Source of the DNA: Orientallactaga sibirica
Taxonomy: Eukaryota > Chordata > Mammalia > Rodentia > Dipodidae
Assembly: GCA_036365145.1 (NCBI GenBank)
Contig: JAEOAD010000026.1
Span: forward strand, 558,001 to 622,000
Direction: 5' to 3'
DNA length: 64,000 nucleotides
Under the pieces are notes generated by a model. That model did not search any database. It was not told where the DNA came from and saw only the letters and a program-made list of their open reading frames with translations. Positions 40,711 to 50,867 of this stretch are shown piece by piece. A program made the translations under genes and the position numbers. The stretch's first letter is position 1, and each line of letters opens with the position of its first letter.

Positions 40711-40995
40711 AGCTGGACAGATGGCTCAGTGGTTAAGTGTGTTTCTGTGCAAGCTTGAGGGCTGAGGGGGCCTGAGTCTGCCAGAGTTTGAATCCCCAGG
40801 TCCCATGGGCGTGGTCACATGCCCCTATAACCCTGGTTCCACAGGGGAGGAGAGACCCAAAAGGCATCAGAGCTCTGCAAGCTCTGGAATCAGTAAAGAG
40901 ACTCTGGCTCCAAACAAGACCAGGAGAAAGAGAGATGGAGCAGGCGCCCCAAACTCTGCTCAAGCCAGTTCTGCAGCAGGCCAAGGTACCACATT

Positions 40996-41072
<77 letters not shown>
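40711..41072 (+). mobile_element. Family-X SINE (tRNA-like head, unassigned body)
   Basis: The head GCTGGACAGATGGCTCAGTG and GAGTTTGAATCCCCAGGTCC looks tRNA-derived. The body contains CCCCTATAACCCTGGTTCCA and AGAGACTCTGGCTCCAAACA. It ends in (TC)n(CA)n. The body is shared with copies at 43.5, 57.0 and 60.5 kb. Confidence 0.65.
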
Positions 41073-41075
<3 letters not shown>

Positions 41076-41111
41076 TGTCAGCTAAACCACATAAAACATC
41101 TGAAAAATCAG

Positions 41112-41216
41112 TAGGAGAGCTGGATGTTTTGTCTCATACAATCTCATGACTCAGGAGTTTGAGGCCAACCTGGGCTACAGAGTGAGTTCCAGGCCAGCCT
41201 GAATAACAACAAAACC

Positions 41217-41220
<4 letters not shown>
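41112..41220 (+). mobile_element. B1-like SINE, old
   Basis: GTTTGAGGCCAACCTGGGCT and ACAGAGTGAGTTCCAGGCCA, then CAACAAAACCC. Confidence 0.65.

Positions 41221-41251
<31 letters not shown>
41221..41251 (+). repeat. A31 homopolymer
   Basis: Uninterrupted A run at the tail of the old B1-like SINE and directly before the next B2. Confidence 0.95.
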
Positions 41252-41254
<3 letters not shown>

Positions 41255-41458
41255 CTGGAGAGATGCCTTAGCGACTAAGGTGCTTGCCTGTGAAGCCTAA
41301 GAACCATATGTTCGGCTCTCCAGATCCCACGTAAAGCCAGGAGCACAACGTGACACATGCACGAGGTTGTGCATTCGCACATGGTGACACACACATCTGG
41401 AGTTTGACTGCAGTGGCTGGAGGCCCTGGCATGCCAATTCTTTCACTCTCTCATAAAA

Positions 41459-41497
<39 letters not shown>

Positions 41498-41501
41498 ATA
41501 C
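41252..41501 (+). mobile_element. B2 SINE with (AAAT)n tail
   Basis: GGCCTGGAGAGATGCCTTAG head. A duplicated-looking middle (GTGACACATGCACGAGGTTG, then CACATGGTGACACACACATC). About 13 AAAT units. Confidence 0.95.
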
Positions 41502-41699
41502 CCAGGAAACTGATGACTGGCCTGTGAATTTTAAAAATGTTTGCCAAAACTTAAAAAAAAAATCTCTCATGTTTTCAATTATAAGTATATGGGGAAATGA
41601 AAACTAGCAGAAAAAAATAATGTTTCTTTAGTATGCTGCAATTTAAAATATTAGGAACATTCAACTAAAGTTTTATTTCGTTGTTAAAAAAAAAATCAG

Positions 41700-41915
41700 G
41701 AGCTGGAGAGAGAGACTGCTCAGCGGTTAAGGCGCTTGCCTACCAAGCCTAATGAGCCGAGGTTTGATTCCCCAGAACCCATGTAAAGCCAGATGCACAA
41801 AGTGGCGCATGCATTTGAAGTTCATTTGCTGTGGCTTGAGGCCCTGGTGCACCCATTCTCTCCCTCTCTCTGTCTCTTCTAGCTCTTTCTGCTTGCAAAT
41901 AAATAAATTTAAAAA
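41700..41915 (+). mobile_element. B2 SINE
   Basis: GAGCTGGAGAGAGAGACTGC (small insertion in the A-box region), GGTTTGATTCCCCAGAACCC, CAAATAAATAAATTTAAAAA. Confidence 0.95.
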
Positions 41916-41919
41916 TTTT

Positions 41920-42560
41920 AAAAAGCCAATTGTCATAATCCTAGAAATTTGTTAATAACACACACTGACCACCAGGGGAGGATCAGGCTACCTGCCTCCC
42001 CACGCCCCCAACTCAGGAGCTTGGTGCTCAGAGTGGAAGCTTCCAAAAGCTCATGGTGGACCCAGAAACAATTCAAACTTCAAATGTACATGCTAAACCC
42101 TCTCCTTGCAGTCCTTACCTCAGAAATCAGGGGCGGAGAGAGGCATGTAGGGTTGCCCACAGCATGGAAGTGTCGAGGGGGCACGTTAGATAGACCCGCT
42201 CACCTAACTCTCGTTTTGGTCAGCTGACCACAGGATGTTGGGTTTCCCAGGAAACGCGAGGCCACGTGGACATTTGGGTGGCCACCTAATAGCAGCAGAA
42301 AGACTTCTCTTGGCTCACGTGGGCCCAGCATACTGACAGCCTATGGTGAGGTCTCGCTGTGAGTTCCACACATGGAATTTTCTGGATAGCCCTTTAGTGG
42401 CTGTCCTTATTGGTCCTTGGGGCAGTAGCATGGGGTCCTGGTCAAAGTAGTTATCTGGCGACGGTTTCCATTGTCCTGTATCCCATGTGTATTGTGGAAA
42501 ATTACCTGGATACAACGTACTTCGCAGTGCACTCTAAGCCATCTCCCCTGACCACATCAT
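41920..42560. other. Unique sequence
   Basis: About 0.64 kb without repeats. No gene recognised. Confidence 0.5.
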
Positions 42561-42562
42561 TA

Positions 42563-42690
42563 ATTTGCAAATGAATTCCAGGCGCACGCGCCACCTTGTA
42601 CATCTGGTATATGTGGGTCCTGGGGCATCGAACCTGGGTCCTTAGGCTTTGCAGGCAACTTCTTTAACCACTAAGCCATCTCTCCAGCCC
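42563..42690 (-). mobile_element. Tail-less B2 SINE
   Basis: Body and head only (TTTGCAAATGAATTCCAGGC to AAGCCATCTCTCCAGCCC). It is flanked by CACATCATTAATTT and CACATCGTTAATTT, so it probably inserted without its GA-rich 3' part. Confidence 0.85.
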
Positions 42691-42699
42691 CACATCGTT

Positions 42700-42883
42700 A
42701 ATTTTTTGTTTGTTTGTTTGTTTGTTTGTTTGTTTGTTTGTTTTTCAAGGTAGGGTCTCACTCTAGCTCAGGCTAACCTGTAATTCACTCTGTAGTTTCA
42801 GGGTGGCCTCGAACTCATGGTGATCCTCCTACCTCTGCCTCCCTGAGTACTGGTATTAAAGGCGTGTGCCACCACGCCCGGCT
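42700..42883 (-). mobile_element. B1 SINE with (TTTG)n tail
   Basis: Nine TTTG units, CAAGGTAGGGTCTCACTCTA, GTGTGCCACCACGCCCGGCT. Target duplication GTTAATTTTT. Confidence 0.95.
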
Positions 42884-43013
42884 AGTTAATTTTTGATAAA
42901 CCAACACCTCATTGTGAGAAAATGTCCTGAAGCCAAGATGGAATTTTATGTCAACACAGAACATTTTGTTGTAATTGGTCTGTTTCATTTGCACGGATTT
43001 CCTTTGCATAGCA

Positions 43014-43130
43014 TGGGCTAGGGAGATGGTTCAGTGGTTGGGGACATTTGCTTATAAATCCTGCCACCTCAGGTTCGATTCCCCAGTACCCATTTAAAGC
43101 CAGATGCACAAAGCGTGTTGCGTGGACACA
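43014..43130 (+). mobile_element. B2 SINE, 3' truncated
   Basis: GGGCTAGGGAGATGGTTCAG, GGTTCGATTCCCCAGTACCC, then it stops after AAGCGTGTTGCGTGG. Confidence 0.85.
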
Positions 43131-43540
43131 ATAAGGGGCATATGAGCTGGTGCTAATTACTGGTGCTAATTACTACAATAAAACACAAAGCATCTTAGTA
43201 ATTACCTTTCTCGTTCTTGTTATTTTAAGTAGAAACATCAATATGTCGCTGTTTTTCCCGTACCATCATTCTTTGGGCTTTCTTGGGAATTTATCACATT
43301 TTTCTAAGATTTTTTTTTTTTCTGAAATCAGAGAAAGTGTCTTCAGCTGAGAGATGAAGGCAGCTGAAGACATCACTGACAGTGGAAAGAGAACCGCACT
43401 CAATCAATGGAGTCCTGGGGGCTCACTTCTGGGGTGAGCTACACTTTCGTGAAGGGTAATTTCTGAAAATCCCGGTTCAGTCTTTGAGCAGGGTCTGGCA
43501 GGTGGCAGGTACCGTCTGGTATTGAGATTCATGGATGCTT
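43131..43540. other. Unique sequence with 13-base direct repeat
   Basis: CTGGTGCTAATTA occurs twice in a row near 43148-43173. No gene. Confidence 0.5.
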
Positions 43541-43544
43541 CTTT

Positions 43545-43742
43545 ATCTTGCACATGTGTGTCTTTGGGTGTGTGAGAGAGAGAGGGAGAGAGATGGTATG
43601 GTATACACACATGTATGTGCCCCTGACACACCCATGAGTTATCAGTGGCGGGGGTCGCTTACCTGGCCTGCGCTGGCTTGAGTGGAACATCAGGTGTTCC
43701 TCCCACTCCATCCCTCTTCCACCTCTCTTTTTTTTTTTGTTT

Positions 43743-43777
<35 letters not shown>

Positions 43778-44136
43778 CGAGGTAGGGTCTCACTCTGGTC
43801 CAGGCTGACCTGGAATTCACTATGTATTCTCAGGGTGGCCTCGAACTCTCGGCGATCCTCCTACCTCTGCCTCCCGAGTGCTGGGATTAAAGGCGTGCGC
43901 CACCATGCCCGGCTCCCTCTCTTGTTTTGAGCCTGACTCTCTGTACTGATTCTGGAGCTTGTGGGGCTCCAACCATTCTCAGGTCTCTGCTCCCCTTTGG
44001 GGACTCGGGTTATAGGCACTTGTGGGCAAACCCAGCCTGGGATCTGGAGATTTGAACTCCAGCAGTCTCAGGCCTCGACAGGTACTCATGTGCACACAGG
44101 AAGGGTATTTAACTACTGAGCCATCTCTCCAGTCCA
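43545..44136 (-). mobile_element. Family-X SINE, reverse, split by a B1
   Basis: Left part GTATGGTATACACACATGTA and CATGTATGTGCCCCTGACAC. Right part TGTTTTGAGCCTGACTCTCT, CCTTTGGGGACTCGGGTTAT, AACTACTGAGCCATCTCTCC. It aligns with the reverse copy at 60.5 kb on both sides of the B1. Confidence 0.65.
43735..43913 (-). mobile_element. B1 SINE inside family X
   Basis: A long T tail (about 40 T with one G), CGAGGTAGGGTCTCACTCTG to CACCATGCCCGGCT. CCACCTCTCTTTT on the left and CTCCCTCTCTTGTTTT on the right mark the site. Confidence 0.95.
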
Positions 44137-44143
44137 GATGCTT

Positions 44144-44309
44144 CCTTTTTTGTTGTTCGTTTGTTGCTTTTCAAGGTACAGTGTTGCTATAAATCCAGGC
44201 TGACCTGGAATTCACTCTGCAGTCTCAGGGTGGCCTCAAACTCACGGCGATCCTCCTCCCTCTGCCTCTTGAGTGCTGGGATTAAAGGCGTGCGCCACCA
44301 CATTCAGCC
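44144..44309 (-). mobile_element. B1 SINE
   Basis: GTTTGTTGCTTTTCAAGGTA to GGCGTGCGCCACCACATTCA. Target duplication approximately GATGCTTCCTTTT and CTGCTTCTTTG. Confidence 0.9.
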
Positions 44310-44713
44310 TGCTGCTTCTTTGAAAACACAGTGCTGTTGTTTGAAGCATGGACCCCTGACAGTTGTGAGAGGAAAAACAGGAACCATCTGTTGATGACAA
44401 GGCGGCGTAGGGCTGACTAACTTTGCATATGAATGCAACATGGTAAGTGTGGAAAACAGACTTTTCTAGTCAAGCATGATCTTCTCTCCCGGTCCTTTTG
44501 ATTTATCTTGTGAGACACATGCTACACTTGCCCCTAGATGACAGGGCATGTGTACACAGGGACAAAACCAGTTTGCTGGCCACACGGTGTTGGTGTTTTC
44601 TCTGAACCTTGCATACCCTAGGTGTGTGCGGCGTGGACCTGCTACCTCCCTTGCGACCACATCGTCAGCGGATCACTGGCCTTTACTTCTCTGTGTGGGT
44701 TTAAGGAGGATGT
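44310..44713. other. Unique sequence
   Basis: TTGCATATGAATGCAA at about 44423 is an octamer-like inverted repeat. No gene. Confidence 0.45.
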
Positions 44714-44765
44714 TAGGGGTTGGGGAGATGAGTCCCTGGGGAAAGTACTTGCCTTGCAAGGATCT
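44714..44765 (+). mobile_element. tRNA-like SINE head fragment
   Basis: AGGGGTTGGGGAGATGAGTC and GAAAGTACTTGCCTTGCAAG, truncated by the following LTR. Confidence 0.55.
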
Positions 44766-45112
44766 GTTGCAGTCACTTCTTGTTGACGGGACAAAGCACT
44801 TGGCCAAAAGAGGTGATGGGAGGAAAGGGTTTACTCTGGCCTACGTTGTGAAGGGGAAGCTCCACGATGGCAGGGGACAGCATGGCCCAAGCAGAGGCTG
44901 GGCATCACCTCTGCCACAGCAGGTGGAAAACAGCAGCCGGAGAGTGAGCTGAACTAACACTGGCAGTGGGAAGCTGGGCTATGACACTCCTAGGCACACC
45001 CCCAATAACACATCTCCTCCAGCAAGGCTCCACCTGCCAAATTGCCATGAGCTGGGGACCAAGTATTCAAACCCCATGAGTTTATGGTGGACATCTGATT
45101 CACACCACTACA
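44766..45112 (-). mobile_element. MaLR-like LTR, reverse
   Basis: GACGGGACAAAGCACTTGGC, GAGGCTGGGCATCACCTCTG, CTCCAGCAAGGCTCCACCTG, GATTCACACCACTACA. It closely matches the copy at 58.3 kb. Confidence 0.6.
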
Positions 45113-45136
45113 TTTTCCAAACATCAGTATTACATG

Positions 45137-45341
45137 AATTTTTAAAAATATATTTATTGGTTTTAAAATTTATTTATTAGAGAGTGAGAATGGGCACACC
45201 AGGGCCTCCAGCCACTGCAAACGAACTCCAGACGCATGTGCCACCTTGTGCATCTGGCTTACGTGGGACCTGGGGAATCAAACCAGGATCCCTAGGCTTC
45301 GCAGGCAAACGCCTTAACCACTAAGCCATCTCTCCAACCCA
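45137..45341 (-). mobile_element. B2 SINE with target duplication
   Basis: AAATTTATTTATTAGAGAGT to AAGCCATCTCTCCAACC. CAGTATTACATGAATTTT on the left, CAGTATTACGTGGATTTT on the right. Confidence 0.95.
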
Positions 45342-45344
45342 GTA

Positions 45345-45598
45345 TTACGTGGATTTTATCACAAATGCTTTTCTTTTGTTACTAAGAAGCATCTTTTGGA
45401 ATTTAGAGATTTCAGAGGACCTGTCCTCACTGACACTGAGACAAGTGTCCCAGACTCGGGTCATTTGTCACCAATCCCTTCTCCCAAGCCAGACCATTGC
45501 AAGCCACTTACACGCAGCTCTGCTGCAAGAATGCTGAGACCAAGGGAGCCCCCTTTCCTGCTCGGCCTTAGATGAAAAAGTCCATTTGTTGAGAATTG
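45345..45598. other. Unique sequence
   Basis: No feature recognised. Confidence 0.5.
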
Positions 45599-45599
45599 A

Positions 45600-45810
45600 G
45601 TAGGGAGGCCAGACATGCTTCTAAGCCTCTTATTAAGGTGGGTGCTGCTATCTCTTCTGTCTTCCAGATGACAAATCTATGGCCCTGAGAGAGAGAGAGA
45701 TGCAGAGAGAGAGATGCAGAGAGAGAGATGCAGAGGGAGGTTAAGTGACTTCCCCAGGGTTACACAGTTAGCAAGGGTTGGAGGCAAGGATCAAGCCCTC
45801 CAGAACCCCC
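45600..45810 (+). mobile_element. MIR with internal 14-base tandem expansion
   Basis: TTCTAAGCCTCTTATTAAGG, TTCCAGATGACAAATCTATG, GGTTAAGTGACTTCCCCAGG and GTTACACAGTTAGCAAGGGT follow the MIR core order. Between them GAGAGAGATGCAGA is repeated three times (about 45692-45732). Confidence 0.75.
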
Positions 45811-46688
45811 CTCCCCATAGTGTCAATGACCAAGACCAAATAAGCCAGGGCACAGTTGACATAAGTGTTGACTGGAGCCCCTGAACCTGCTCTCCACAGT
45901 TCACTCTCCCAGGTCTGCAGCCAGAACAGGCTCTGTAAAGACCCAACTGTCCAGCCTGAGGCAATGGGAAACCCCGTCTCCAGAGGTGATCAGTGCCCGG
46001 CAGCCTTCCCCTCCCTTCATTAGATTTCTTACTTTGCCATTAAACCTTATCTATTTCCTTCCTGACCTCAGGATTCCTTCTGCTGTGGGAAAAGCAGCCT
46101 TTGTGCCAAAGCCTTTCCCTGTACCATCAGGGCAAAGGAACCTGGGAAATATTTATTTTTAGCTGATAAGTGCTTCCTACTTGCTCCAGAGGCCACGAGG
46201 CTCCCAGGACTCAGAAAGCCACCGCTGAAAGCCTTATCCCAAGAGAAAACACTTTCTAACCTCTGGTGCCCCTCCAAACCCGACGCCCTTTGTTCAAACG
46301 GAGCGGAGCCAGGGCAGGAGGTACATGGCAAAGAATTTCAACTATGTGAGGCCCAGCCCTGGTTCTGGATCTGGCACAGAGGTGAAGGAAGTTATCCCGT
46401 AGAGAGGGAAAATGGAGAATCTGTGATAGGAGACTGGAAGGAAGGATGGATGAATGCACTCTTGCTCACTTGCTCGTTCGCTCACTCGTTCAGAGACTCA
46501 GGGAAAGCCTGCCCGCCCCTCATCGTTGCCCGAGGCCTGGTCACTTCACCTGTTTCTATGCTCCTGTCCTGGCTGGCCTAGCTGCCTCCCCAAAGCCCTG
46601 TGACATAGTGCCCAGGGAAGCCTCTGATGTGGCGGGGGCAGGACTGAGGAAAGGTGCAATGAGCCCGTGCCAAAGTTGGCAGGGTGAG
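45811..46688. other. Unique sequence
   Basis: About 0.9 kb, with ACTTGCTCGTTCGCTCACTC near 46468 (short CTCGTTCG-type repeat). Frames at 46446-46736 and opposite have no recognised domain. Confidence 0.5.
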
Positions 46689-46689
46689 G

Positions 46690-46832
46690 TGGGGGGGCGG
46701 GCAGAGGCTGAGGCAGGAGGATTGAAGCAAGTTTGAGACCACTGGTGAGCTATGTAGTGAGTTCCATCCAGGCCAAACTGGTCTATACTAAGACCCTGTC
46801 TCAAAAAAATAAAAATTAAAAATAAATAAAAA
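46690..46832 (+). mobile_element. B1 SINE, old
   Basis: GAGGCTGAGGCAGGAGGATT, CAAGTTTGAGACCACTGGTG, AAGACCCTGTCTCAAAAAAA. Confidence 0.75.
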
Positions 46833-46848
46833 TTGAAAAGCCAGATGT

Positions 46849-47018
46849 GGGCTGGAGAGACAGCTCAGCTGTTAAGGTGCTTGCCTGCAAAGCCAAAGAA
46901 TGTATGTTCAGATCTTCAGGTCCCACATAGCCAGTTGCACAGCGACACAAGTGCACCATGTTCCATATGCACCACAAGGAGGCACACGTTTGTTCACAAT
47001 GGCTGAAAAGCCCTGGTG

Positions 47019-47068
<50 letters not shown>

Positions 47069-47118
47069 CTTTCTCTCTCTCTCTCTGTCTCTCACTCAAA
47101 AAAAAAAAATAAAAAAAA
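46849..47118 (+). mobile_element. B2 SINE, long subfamily
   Basis: GGGCTGGAGAGACAGCTCAG, CAGTTGCACAGCGACACAAG, ACCACAAGGAGGCACACGTT, long (TC)n. Confidence 0.9.
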
Positions 47119-47119
47119 A

Positions 47120-47238
47120 TTTTTGTTTTGTTTTTTGAGGTAGGGTTTCACTCTAGTCCAGGCTGAACCTGGAGTTCACTATATAGTTTCAGGTTGGCCT
47201 CGAACTCATGGTGATCTTCCTACCTCTGCTTTCCAAGC
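47120..47238 (-). mobile_element. B1 SINE, 5' truncated
   Basis: TTTTGAGGTAGGGTTTCACT to CTACCTCTGCTTTCCAAGCC. The first about 30 bases of the element are missing. Confidence 0.9.
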
Positions 47239-47267
47239 CAAAAAAAAAAAAATTAAAATTAAAATTA

Positions 47268-47427
47268 AGGCCAGATGTTGTGCTAATGCCCGTAAGCTCA
47301 GCACTTGAGTAGCAGAGGCAGAAGGGTTGTTGCAAGTCTGAGGCCAGTATGAGTTACATAGTGAACTCTAGGCCAGCCTGAACTACAGAGTGAGGCCTAT
47401 CTCAAAAAACAAAAACCAAAACAAAAC
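47268..47427 (+). mobile_element. B1 SINE, old
   Basis: GGCCAGATGTTGTGCTAATG, GTCTGAGGCCAGTATGAGTT, CCTGAACTACAGAGTGAGGC. Confidence 0.8.
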
Positions 47428-47428
47428 A

Positions 47429-47580
47429 GGGCTGGAGAGATGGCTTAGCAGTTAAGGCACTTGCCTGCAAAGCCTAATGACTTGGGTTTGATTCCCCAGT
47501 ACCTGTGTAAAGCCAGATGCACAAAGTGTTACATGCATCTGGAGTTTGTTTGCAGTAGCTAGAGGCCCTGACACACCCAT

Positions 47581-47618
<38 letters not shown>

Positions 47619-47642
47619 AATAAATAAAATATTTTTTAAAAC
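47429..47642 (+). mobile_element. B2 SINE
   Basis: GGGCTGGAGAGATGGCTTAG, GGTTTGATTCCCCAGTACCT, (TC)n, CGAATAAATAAAATATTTTT. Confidence 0.95.
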
Positions 47643-47645
47643 AAT

Positions 47646-47872
47646 GGGCTGAAGAGATGACTGAGTGGCTAAAAGCCCTTGCTTACAAACCCTGATGGTC
47701 CAGGTTCAATTCTCCACTACTCACATAAAGCCAGATGCACAAAGGGACACATATACCTGGAGTTCATTTACAGTAGCAAGACGCCCCTGCGTGCCCAAAC
47801 TCACTCTCCTTCTCTGCCTCTGTCTCTTTCCGTCTTAAGTAAATAAATAAAAATTTATTTAAAACATTGAAA
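47646..47872 (+). mobile_element. B2 SINE
   Basis: GGGCTGAAGAGATGACTGAG, GGTTCAATTCTCCACTACTC, AAGTAAATAAATAAAAATTT. Confidence 0.95.
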
Positions 47873-48120
47873 TTATAGTGCATATGTTTGTAAAATAGTA
47901 TATTTTAGGGTCATCTTTTTTTAGGGACATCTTTGTCCAAGTCACTATTGATTGATATTGTGGAAAATAAGTATAGAAGTCTTGGGAAGCTGTAGAATGA
48001 ACAAGTCGTAGGTCAGATTGTGTCCACAGATCAACACATAAACTGCTTGCTTGAACGTAGATATCTGGATTGTGGCAGAGCTGATGGGAGAAAAATTCAG
48101 TCACTTGTGATATGATTCTT

Positions 48121-48138
48121 TTTTTTTTTTTTTTTTTG

Positions 48139-48180
<42 letters not shown>

Positions 48181-48382
48181 GAGACAGATAGAGATGGGCA
48201 CGCCAGCAGCCTCTCAGCTGCTGCGAATGAAATCCAGATGCGTGCACCCCCTTGTGGTCAAGTGCAGCATTGCGCCCTTGCATCACTTTGCATCTGGCTA
48301 AACATGGGACCTGGAGATTGGAACCAGCATTCTTAGGCTTAGCAGGCAGGCGCCTTAACTGCTAAGCCACCTCTCCAGCCCG
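48121..48382 (-). mobile_element. B2 SINE, long subfamily, perfect target duplication
   Basis: T18, (GA)n, CAGCAGCCTCTCAGCTGCTG, CACCCCCTTGTGGTCAAGTG, AAGCCACCTCTCCAGCC. GTGATATGATTCTT flanks both sides exactly. A young copy. Confidence 0.97.
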
Positions 48383-48431
48383 TGATATGATTCTTGATAG
48401 CTTCTCAGTGGCTCTATTTTCATTGTTTGTT

Positions 48432-48627
48432 TTTAAAAATATTTATTTATTTGTAAGGTAAGAGAGAAAGAGAATATGAGTATGCTAGGGCCTCCTTCTG
48501 CCGCAAATAGACTGCAGACAAATACACCACTTTGCGCATCCGGCTTTATGTGAGTACTGGGGAATTGAATCCAGGCTGTCAGGCTTTGCAAGCAAGCACC
48601 TTTAACTGCTGAGACATCTTTCCAGCC
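48432..48627 (-). mobile_element. B2 SINE with target duplication
   Basis: AAAAATATTTATTTATTTGT to TGAGACATCTTTCCAGCCC. CAGTGGCTCTATTTTCA on the left and CAGTGGCTCTGTTTTCA on the right. Confidence 0.95.
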
Positions 48628-49244
48628 CCAGTGGCTCTGTTTTCAATAGTGGACCAGCAAAGAGAAACTTGAGTTTCTTAAGTCCCCAAGGCCCGGAAGC
48701 CTCTCTGGGACAGAATTAGTCGGGGCCTGCCAATTCCAGGTCCGTACCTCCCCTGACTGCAGGACTACGTTTAGTGGATAAAACAGTGCAGGGTGCCAGC
48801 CAGCAGCTGTGTGAGTATGAGCTTCCGGTACAAGTCAGAGGCGTGAAGCATGGAACGTCACTAGTTTCCAGGGGCACGTGCTTCTGGTCCCACTCTGCCG
48901 AGGACGAATGTACAGAAATGGGAGTGTTTACTCCGCCAGCCAACGACTGTTTCATAGAAACTAGACGCCATTCATCAGTTTAAAAATCTATGCTGTAATC
49001 TCCATGTGACACCAGAAACTTTGCTTCCCAAGACTCAAATGAGACTTGTAACCTTCTGAATTCAGGCTCATTATCCGGATGACAGATGGACCGTTTCTTT
49101 GTCGCTGGGCCCCAGTCTGGCGTGGGGGAAGTCCTGAGAGCTAGCTTTGCCAGTGAAGCGGAGCTAGAGAGTTGCCATCCGCTTGCATTAATAATGACGG
49201 CCTAGGCTTCCACCAAGCCCTTTGAAAAAAAAATAAATTGCAAA
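48628..49244. other. Unique sequence
   Basis: About 0.6 kb, CpG-containing, no repeat. The small frame 48774-48983 has no recognised domain. Confidence 0.5.
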
Positions 49245-49245
49245 T

Positions 49246-49455
49246 CTGGAGAGATGGCTCAGCAGTTATGGCACTTGCCTGCAAAGCCTAATGACCTGGG
49301 TTTGATTCTCCAAGACCCATGTAAAGCCAGATGCACAAGGTGGCACATGCATCTGGAGTTTGTTTGCAGTGGCTGGAGGCCCTGGTGCACCCATTCTCTC
49401 TGTCTCTCTCTCTGTCTGTCTCTCTCTCTGCTTGCAAATAAATAAATTTAAAAAA
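49246..49455 (+). mobile_element. B2 SINE
   Basis: CTGGAGAGATGGCTCAGCAG, GGTTTGATTCTCCAAGACCC, CAAATAAATAAATTTAAAAA. Confidence 0.95.
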
Positions 49456-49465
49456 TAAAGAATAA

Positions 49466-49678
49466 GGGCTGGAGAGATGGCTTAGCAGTTAAGGCACTTG
49501 CCTTCAAAGCCAAAGGACCTCGGTTCAATTCCCTAGGACCCACGTAAGCCAGATGCACAAGGTGGTGCATGCATCTGAAGTTCATTTGCAGTGGCTGGAA
49601 GCCCTGGTGCATCCAATCTGTCTCTCTCTCCCTCTCTCTCTCCCTCTTTCTCTCTCAAAAAAAAAAATTAAAAAATAA
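49466..49678 (+). mobile_element. B2 SINE
   Basis: GGGCTGGAGAGATGGCTTAG about ten bases after the previous tail. GGTTCAATTCCCTAGGACCC, TCTCAAAAAAAAAAATTAAA. Confidence 0.95.
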
Positions 49679-49681
49679 AGA

Positions 49682-49848
49682 GCCGGGCGTGGTGGCGCAT
49701 GCATTTAATCCCAGCATTTGAGAGGCAGAGGTAGGAGGATTGCCATGAGTTTGAGGCCACCCTGAGACTACATAGTGAATTCCAGGACAGCCTGAGCGAG
49801 AGTGAGACCCTACCTTGAAAAAAACAAAAAATAAATAAAATAAAATAA
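49682..49848 (+). mobile_element. B1 SINE
   Basis: GCCGGGCGTGGTGGCGCATG to CTACCTTGAAAAAAACAAAA. It follows directly on the B2 pair. Confidence 0.95.
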
Positions 49849-49859
49849 AGAAAGAGTAA

Positions 49860-50183
49860 GATTCCATTCATATGATTCCTCTCAGGGCCTTTTTGAAATG
49901 GAAAGTTCCCTACATGTGGCGGCAGAAGGCACCATGCAGCCTGGTGGGGTAGGCTTGTTGGTACAGCCTGGGGCTGTGCAGTTGGAAGAGAGCATGGTCT
50001 TTCCCATTGGAAAATGCACACTGTGGCTTTTAAAACCAGGGGAAAGAATGTTGTGTCAGGGCTAGGGCACCAGCAAAAGCAAAACAAAACAAACAAGGAA
50101 ACCCAGCTCAGTAACATTCAAACCATTAGCCCACTGCAAGTCCCTTCTTAAGGTCTCTGGTTCATCCACATGTAAACCCTGTG
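49860..50183. other. Unique sequence
   Basis: No feature recognised before the 55-bp repeat. Confidence 0.5.
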
Positions 50184-50403
50184 GAAATGGGGCACACAGT
50201 AGGTCTTTGCCATATGCAGTTGCGGTGATGACAACTAAGAAATGGGGCACACAGTAGGTCTTTGCCATATGCAGTTGCGGTGATGACAACTAAGAAATGG
50301 GGCACACAGTAGGTCTTTGCCATATGCAGTTACGGTGATAACAACTAAGAAATGGGGCACACAGTAGGTCTTTGCCATATGCAGTTACGGTGATGACAAC
50401 TAA
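50184..50403 (+). repeat. 55-bp tandem repeat, exactly 4 units
   Basis: The unit begins GAAATGGGGCACACAGTAGG. Copies start at 50184, 50239, 50294 and 50349. Differences are limited to GCAGTTGCGG versus GCAGTTACGG and one GATAAC. Confidence 0.97.
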
Positions 50404-50450
50404 GAGAGGAAAACTAAGCCTATTGCTTCTAGTTATTAAAATGCAAACTT

Positions 50451-50617
50451 GGGGCTAGGGAGATGGCTCAGTGGTTAAAGGCACTTGCTTGCAAAGCCTT
50501 CCAGCCCAGATTTGATTCCCCAGCTCCCATTTAAAGCTGGATGCACTTGGCAAGAGACCTTGGCACACCCACCCATACATACATACCCACATACACATAT
50601 ACACACATGCAAATAAA
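50451..50617 (+). mobile_element. B2 SINE, shortened, CATA-rich end
   Basis: GGGGCTAGGGAGATGGCTCA, GATTTGATTCCCCAGCTCCC, then CATACATACATACCCACATA in place of (TC)n. Confidence 0.85.
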
Positions 50618-50619
50618 TA

Positions 50620-50838
50620 CTTTTTAAATTTTTATTTATTCATTCATTTATTTATTCATTAGAGACTGAGAGAGGGAGAGAGAGAATGGGCACATGCCAG
50701 GACCTCCAGCCACTGCAAACAAACTCCAGACGCATGTGCCCCTTTGTGCATCTGGCTTACGTGGGACCTGGAGAATCGAACTGGGGTTCTTAGGCTTCGC
50801 AGGCAAACGTCTTAACCGCTAAGCCATCTCTCCAGCCC
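50620..50838 (-). mobile_element. B2 SINE
   Basis: TTTATTTATTCATTCATTTA, CCAGGACCTCCAGCCACTGC, GGAGAATCGAACTGGGGTTC, AAGCCATCTCTCCAGCCC. Confidence 0.95.
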
Positions 50839-50867
50839 TAAATACTTTTTAAAAATAAGTAAAATTA

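Noticed and set aside
44423..44438. Octamer-like palindrome TTGCATATGAATGCAA
   Set aside because: Such a motif is expected by chance at this scale and nothing around it suggests a promoter.
50184..50403. CRISPR-like array
   Set aside because: The 55-bp units are contiguous with no spacers, in a mammalian genome. It is a simple tandem repeat.
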